Assembly (NCBI GenBank): GCA_016297585.1
Contig: JAEDGJ010000117.1
Location: forward strand, 1 to 7,887
Reading direction: 5' to 3'
DNA length: 7,887 nucleotides
Source of the DNA: Clostridiaceae bacterium
GTDB taxonomy: Bacteria > Bacillota > Clostridia > Oscillospirales > QAMX01
Under the pieces are notes generated by a model. It saw nothing but the letters and a program-made list of their open reading frames with translations, was not told the origin of the DNA and searched no databases. Shown here piece after piece: positions 4,104-7,887 of the stretch. Each line of letters starts with the position of its first letter. Within the stretch, counting starts at the first letter, position 1. The position numbers and the translations under genes were made by a program.

Positions 4104-5504
4104 TCAGCCGAAGAAGAAGTTTTTCGCGTTATAGTAGCTGATGTTCGAGACCATCTTCCCGAGCATCTCGTAATCCGCGGGCACCTCGCCTCTCTCTGCC
4201 CAGCCGCCGACCATGTCGCAGAGGATCCGGCGGAAATACTCGTGGCGCGGGTAGCTCATGAAGCTTCTCGAGTCGGTCAGCATGCCGACAAAGCCCGACA
4301 GCAGTCCGATGGAGGACAGCGCGGTCATCTGGCGGCGCATACCGTCGAGCTGATCGTTGAACCACCAGCCCGACCCCAGCTGCACCTTACCGGCGGCGGG
4401 GCCTTCGTTGAACGACGTCGCGAGCGCGATCAGCACCTCGTTGTGGCAGGGGTTCAGGCTGTACAGCACGACCTTCGGCAGTCCCGCGCCGCTGTCCATC
4501 GCGTCGAGCAGACGCGCCAGCGGCCGCGCGATCGTCGCGTCCTCGATCGCGTCGTAGCCGGTATCCGGCCCGAGCCGGCGGTACATACGGGTGTTGACGT
4601 CGCGCATCGCGGCGATGTGGATCTGCATCGCCATGCCGCGCGCGGCGTACTCGCCGCCGAGGAACACAAGGAGCGTCGCGCGGTAGACCGTGCGCTCGGC
4701 GTCGGTCAGCGGCTCGCCCGCCAGCGCCTTCTTCATCGCGGCGTCCGCGGCATCGTCGCAGGGCTCGGCAAACTCGACGGTGTCGAGCGCGTGGTCGGAG
4801 ATCCGGCAGCCCGCGGCGCAGAACGCGTCGAGACGCGAGGCCAGCGCGGCCTTCAGCTCCGCAAAGCCCGTGATCTTCATCCCGGCAGCCTTCCCAAGCG
4901 TCTCGATATAGTCCGCGTAGCCGGGCTTCTGGATGTTGACCGCCTTGTCCGGACGGTAGGTGGGCAGCACGCGCGTCGCAAAGCTTGCGTCCCCCGCGAT
5001 GGCCTTATGATACCGCAGATCGTCCGCGGGGTCGTCGGTGGTGCAGACGAGCTCCACATTGGAGCGCGTGACGAGCCCTCTCGCGGAAAACTCCGGCGTG
5101 CGGAGCTTTTCGTTGCAGGCGTCGTAGATGTACTTCGCGGTCTTTTCGGACAGCGGCTCCGTGATATTGAAGTAGCGGCGCAGCTCCAGATGCGTCCAGT
5201 GGTACAGCGGATTGCCGACGCACAGCGGCATCGTCTTCGCCCACGCGAGGAACTTCTCGTAGGGGTCGGCGTCCCCGGTGATATACGCCTCCGGGATGCC
5301 CGCGCCGCGCATCGCGCGCCACTTGTAGTGGTCGCCGCCGAGCCACACCTCGGTAATGCTGTCATACTGCTTGTTTTCGGCGATTTCGGAGGGCTTCAGG
5401 TGGCAATGGTAGTCGATGATCGGCAGATCCTGCGCGTAATCAAAAAACAGCTTCTTCGCGGGTTCGCTCGAGAGCAGAAAATCCCTGCCCATAAACTCTT
5501 TCAT
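4104..5504 (-). CDS. uxaC: Glucuronate isomerase (uronate isomerase, EC 5.3.1.12), 466 aa
   Basis: The enzyme converts D-glucuronate to D-fructuronate and D-galacturonate to D-tagaturonate, the first cytoplasmic step of hexuronate use. The whole protein matches the UxaC family in order and length (the E. coli enzyme is about 470 residues). It has FMGRDFLL at the start, the metal-site DYHCHL (His33, His35), GDHYKWRAMR (57-66), GNPLYHWTHLELRR (97-110), TTDDP (155-159), SDHALD (236-241), GSGWWFNDQ (377-385), GMLTDSRSF (407-415) and RHEYFRRIL (420-428). The amidohydrolase-type barrel appears complete. The start at ATG 5504 has AAGGAAGG eight bases upstream. No other uronate genes (uxaA, uxaB, uxuA, kdgK) or a uronate transporter lie in the window, so the pathway partners must be elsewhere. 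It suggests use of pectin-, mucin- or glucuronide-derived uronates. Confidence 0.96.
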   Translation of the reverse strand: MKEFMGRDFLLSSEPAKKLFFDYAQDLPIIDYHCHLKPSEIAENKQYDSITEVWLGGDHYKWRAMRGAGIPEAYITGDADPYEKFLAWAKTMPLCVGNPLYHWTHLELRRYFNITEPLSEKTAKYIYDACNEKLRTPEFSARGLVTRSNVELVCTTDDPADDLRYHKAIAGDASFATRVLPTYRPDKAVNIQKPGYADYIETLGKAAGMKITGFAELKAALASRLDAFCAAGCRISDHALDTVEFAEPCDDAADAAMKKALAGEPLTDAERTVYRATLLVFLGGEYAARGMAMQIHIAAMRDVNTRMYRRLGPDTGYDAIEDATIARPLARLLDAMDSGAGLPKVVLYSLNPCHNEVLIALATSFNEGPAAGKVQLGSGWWFNDQLDGMRRQMTALSSIGLLSGFVGMLTDSRSFMSYPRHEYFRRILCDMVGGWAERGEVPADYEMLGKMVSNISYYNAKNFFFG

Positions 5505-5545
5505 GCTGAAAACCTTCCTTTTTTATTGGATTCTCGGGGTAGCCT

Positions 5546-5575
5546 TTCGCCCCCGGAGTGTTCCCCGGGGGCGAA
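5546..5575 (-). other. Very stable GC hairpin upstream of uxaC
   Basis: TTCGCCCCCGG (5546-5556) pairs perfectly with CCGGGGGCGAA (5565-5575), leaving an eight-base loop. It lies in the 97-base gap between the DUF4340 gene stop (5602) and the uxaC start (5504). No U tract follows on the minus strand (it reads AGGCTACCCC), so it is not a standard intrinsic terminator. It may block exonucleases, mark an RNA processing site, or act as an imperfect terminator for the upstream operon. A TGNNCATATT-like -10 just before it could make it the 5' end of the uxaC message. Confidence 0.55.
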
Positions 5576-5601
5576 TATGCACATTTCCCTTGGAAAAACC
5601 G

Positions 5602-7059
5602 TTACGACGGGATCAGATCGCCTTCCTGAATGATCTCGATCGCGGTGTCGATGGCCTGCAGGTCGATCAGATTGACATAAAATCCGGTCGGCTCGCCGTT
5701 GCGGTATGCCGCGTAATAGCGGCTGTTGATCTGGTAGAACTCGATCGTCTCGTCCGCGCGGCCGGTGTCGAAGTGGATGACGGCGCTCCATTCGGGCGTA
5801 TCCGCGATCTCCGTCGTCTCGTCCGTCAGGTCATAGACGCTCGGGCTTAAAACCCGGACATACAGTCTTCTCGCGTTCTCCTCGCGCAGCTCCTCGCCGT
5901 CGAAGGTCGCCCAGAAGGTCTGTCCGGCATCCGATTCCTCGGTCGTCGGGTCAAAGAGCCGGATCTCATGCGTCTCTCCGTGCGCCGTGACGTCGAAGCC
6001 GGCCAGCTCCTTGATGCTGTACGTCCACAGCAGGCGGTAGAGCGTGCGCTTATAGTTGAAGGTGTCGAGGAAGTCAAAATCCGCGGCGTTGAAGGTCAGG
6101 ACGGAATCGATGCCCTGCGCGTAGCCGTAGCGGATGCCGTCCTCGGTCGGCTGCGACAGCGTCAGCTTGCCCGTCGTCGTACCGTCGGAGAGCGTCCACT
6201 CGAGGACCGTCAGATCGGAGGTCAGCCCGTACCTGGCAAGATCCTGCGGCGCATCCTCGGCCACGCCGGTGGCTTTGACGCTCATGAGATAGCTCAGCAG
6301 ATAGGTCGACAGCGTCGCGTCGTTGAGCTGGTTTTCAAAGGGCACGGTCATCATCAGACGGGAGGCGATGTCGGGGTTCTCCTCCATCTCCGCGTCGGTC
6401 AGAACGCGGTAGGCGAACATCGGCTCGTCGTGATGGATGATCGAGAGGCTCTGCAGATCCTCGGTCGGCGTCTCCTCGTTCAGAGACAGCAGCTCGAGCT
6501 CGCGGTAGTCGGTGTCGCGCGACAGCAGATACTTCGTCACATACGACGAGAGCATATACACGTCCCGCGAATCGTCCTTGAGCGCGTAGGTATAGGAGCC
6601 GATCGCGGAGGCGGAGCCGAGCGTCACCTTCGTCTTCGTGCCGTCGGTGCCCTCAAACTCGATGACCGCCGTGGGGTTATCGAGTCCGTAGGGCGAGAGA
6701 TCCTGCACGTCCTCGCCGATGCGCTTCGACGTGGAGATGCTGGACATCGACAGGCAGGCGGTGGAGATCGCGGAGGTATCGAAGCTGTACTGCGGCTTGC
6801 CTTCGATGGCGTAGGTGCGCGAGGTCTCGGACTTGTGCGTCAGCTTGATCGTATAGGAATAGCCGTCGTCGTAGGTGAAGGTGATGTGATCGAGGTTTTT
6901 CAGCGCATAATCGGTGATCTTATAATACTCCGCGGTGCTGGTCTCCTCTTCCTCCACGGGCTCCGGGATGAGGTTGATGATCAGCAGATACGCCGCGCCG
7001 ACGAGAATCAGCGCGCCGAGCGCCAAAACGAGCGGTTTGTACTTTTTCGGCAGCTTCAT
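5602..7059 (-). CDS. DUF4340 membrane-anchored protein, GldG-type transporter partner, 485 aa
   Basis: A short basic start (MKLPKKYK) is followed by one membrane helix (about 9-31) and an acidic segment (EPVEEEE). A large extracytoplasmic part begins with ADYA-like strands (YYKITDYALKNLDHITFTYDDG) and contains the DUF4340 pattern: a DLSPYGLDNPTAVIEF block (about 120-135), then TKVTLGSASAIGSYTYALKDD. A second stretch near 280-300 (DLARYGLTSDLTVLEW) echoes the first, so the fold may be an internal duplication. DUF4340 proteins usually follow GldG-like genes in Firmicutes ABC-transporter operons; the substrate is not established. GTG 7062 is open, but ATG 7059 has better spacing from GAGGAG and shares one base with the preceding TGA (TGATG), implying coupled translation. 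No lipoprotein box is present. Confidence 0.85.
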   Translation of the reverse strand: MKLPKKYKPLVLALGALILVGAAYLLIINLIPEPVEEEETSTAEYYKITDYALKNLDHITFTYDDGYSYTIKLTHKSETSRTYAIEGKPQYSFDTSAISTACLSMSSISTSKRIGEDVQDLSPYGLDNPTAVIEFEGTDGTKTKVTLGSASAIGSYTYALKDDSRDVYMLSSYVTKYLLSRDTDYRELELLSLNEETPTEDLQSLSIIHHDEPMFAYRVLTDAEMEENPDIASRLMMTVPFENQLNDATLSTYLLSYLMSVKATGVAEDAPQDLARYGLTSDLTVLEWTLSDGTTTGKLTLSQPTEDGIRYGYAQGIDSVLTFNAADFDFLDTFNYKRTLYRLLWTYSIKELAGFDVTAHGETHEIRLFDPTTEESDAGQTFWATFDGEELREENARRLYVRVLSPSVYDLTDETTEIADTPEWSAVIHFDTGRADETIEFYQINSRYYAAYRNGEPTGFYVNLIDLQAIDTAIEIIQEGDLIPS

Positions 7060-7887
7060 CACTTATTTCTCCTCTTGAGCCATACCACCACGCCGAGCGC
7101 CACCACGAGCACCGGCAGGACGACGACCAGCGCCACCAGAATGACGTTCGCCTGCTCGTCAAGCACCGCCATTTCGGTGCTGGTCAGATCGCGCGCGGTC
7201 AGCGTGATCGCGTCGGTGGAAGGCGTCAGATAGCTGATCGCCGCGGTGAGATACTGCTTGTTGTACAGCGCCTTGGTCTCCAGCATCGAATCCTCGGCGA
7301 TATTCGGCGTGCCGAAGAACAGGATGCGGGCGTAATAGGCGCGGTTGTTGATCCACTGCCAGTATTCGGACATAACCGCGACGTTGAACGTTCCTTCGGC
7401 GTCTCCGTCCTCCTTCAGGAAGGTGGAAACGTTCTTGTCCGTGCCGTAGGCCTTCGCGTAGGCGCTGTCCGACGTCTGGAGCTCGACCGTCACGGAACGG
7501 GAGGAGCGCTCGTCCCAGAGCACGTTGATCGCGCGGGAGAAGGGCGTGCAGATCAGGGTGTTCGAATCAAAGGACATGGTACCCGACAGGTCGGTCTTCT
7601 GGATGAACGGCACGACCATCGGCTGCAGGGTCAGCGCACGCTTGGAGTCGAGGACGAGCGTGCTCGAATACTCGACGCCCCACTCGGCAAAGTAGTTCTC
7701 CAGATTGTCAAGCCGGTCGGCGCCGTAGGACATGAACACCATCGCGGAGCCGAAGTCCTCGAGGAAATAGCGGTCGAGCTTTTCGATCTCGTCCTCGGTG
7801 TAATCGGTATACGGCGCGCCGATCACGAGCATGTCGGTGCCGCTCGGAATGTCCTCGAGCATCAGGTTCAGCTCAACGACGTCGTAG
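7059..7887 (-). CDS. GldG-like ABC-transporter accessory protein, 5' end missing
   Basis: The frame is open to the right edge (YDVVELNL precedes the first Met at 7862), so the N-terminus lies outside the window; 275 residues are visible. DMLVIGAPYTDYTEDEIEKLDRYF matches the GldG/ABC_transp_aux (IFT52-like) domain, where the protein states that a value is open to view and then builds a Rossmann-like fold (MVFMSYGADRLDNLENYFAEWGVEY follows). The C-terminus is a single membrane helix (about the last 35 to 6 residues, VALVVVLPVLVVALGVVVWL) ending in KRRNK, so the main domain is extracytoplasmic. In this family an N-terminal membrane segment or a fused permease often precedes the visible part. The ATPase (GldA-like) and permease (GldF-like) genes are expected beyond 7887. 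In non-gliding Firmicutes the transported substrate is unknown. Confidence 0.8.
   Translation of the reverse strand, partial: YDVVELNLMLEDIPSGTDMLVIGAPYTDYTEDEIEKLDRYFLEDFGSAMVFMSYGADRLDNLENYFAEWGVEYSSTLVLDSKRALTLQPMVVPFIQKTDLSGTMSFDSNTLICTPFSRAINVLWDERSSRSVTVELQTSDSAYAKAYGTDKNVSTFLKEDGDAEGTFNVAVMSEYWQWINNRAYYARILFFGTPNIAEDSMLETKALYNKQYLTAAISYLTPSTDAITLTARDLTSTEMAVLDEQANVILVALVVVLPVLVVALGVVVWLKRRNK

Noticed and set aside
4071..5633. A 520-codon open frame on the plus strand
   Set aside because: It is antisense to uxaC, whose family match is complete along its length; the antisense product is rich in Arg, Val and His and lacks any domain.
5968..7233. A 421-codon open frame on the plus strand
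   Set aside because: It is antisense to the DUF4340 gene with composition typical of an antisense frame and no ribosome binding site or family signal.

Overview
The window looks like chromosome from a GC-rich member of the Clostridia, most likely Oscillospirales or a related gut lineage. The basis is a PdaB-type polysaccharide deacetylase, strong AGGAGG-type ribosome binding sites, an ECF sigma/anti-sigma pair with a zinc-finger anti-sigma factor, and a GldG/DUF4340 transporter-accessory pair, all with strongly GC-biased codons. The organism assignment is inference from gene content. No RNA genes, CRISPR arrays or insertion sequences were found.

Left end (1-955, minus strand): an accessory block, visibly less GC-rich than the rest. 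A consensus promoter at 926-955 fires leftward into a 124-residue protein made of two small modules (479-853). Next comes a 69-residue protein resembling ribbon-helix-helix regulators (141-350, GTG start). Last is a degraded second copy of the two-module gene (1-139) that runs off the edge. The second copy has lost its front half and has a one-base shift at the module seam, so only its C-terminal module can still be read (from 79). The leader of the small regulator holds three TTC(C/G)GAA palindromes spaced exactly 31 bp apart.

Middle: a membrane-anchored polysaccharide deacetylase (1074-1847, plus) faces a minus-strand operon of ECF sigma factor (3353-3976), anti-sigma factor (2441-3346) and GNAT acetyltransferase (1931-2419). 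The convergent ends share a long GC hairpin. The operon is a typical transmembrane stress-signalling unit: a membrane anti-sigma factor holds the sigma factor and releases it on an extracytoplasmic cue. Its leader has a series of overlapping complementary segments that reach the sigma gene's ribosome binding site.

Right end (minus strand): uxaC, glucuronate isomerase (4104-5504), stands as a single catabolic gene. It is preceded by a DUF4340 membrane-anchored protein (5602-7059), which overlaps the stop of a GldG-like protein (7059 to the edge). These last two are the usual accessory subunits of a GldA/GldF-type ABC transporter whose ATPase and permease genes would lie just beyond position 7887.

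Most genes belong to known families. The less explained material is the accessory block at the left and the leader upstream of the sigma factor. I see no clear evidence of a wholly new system.
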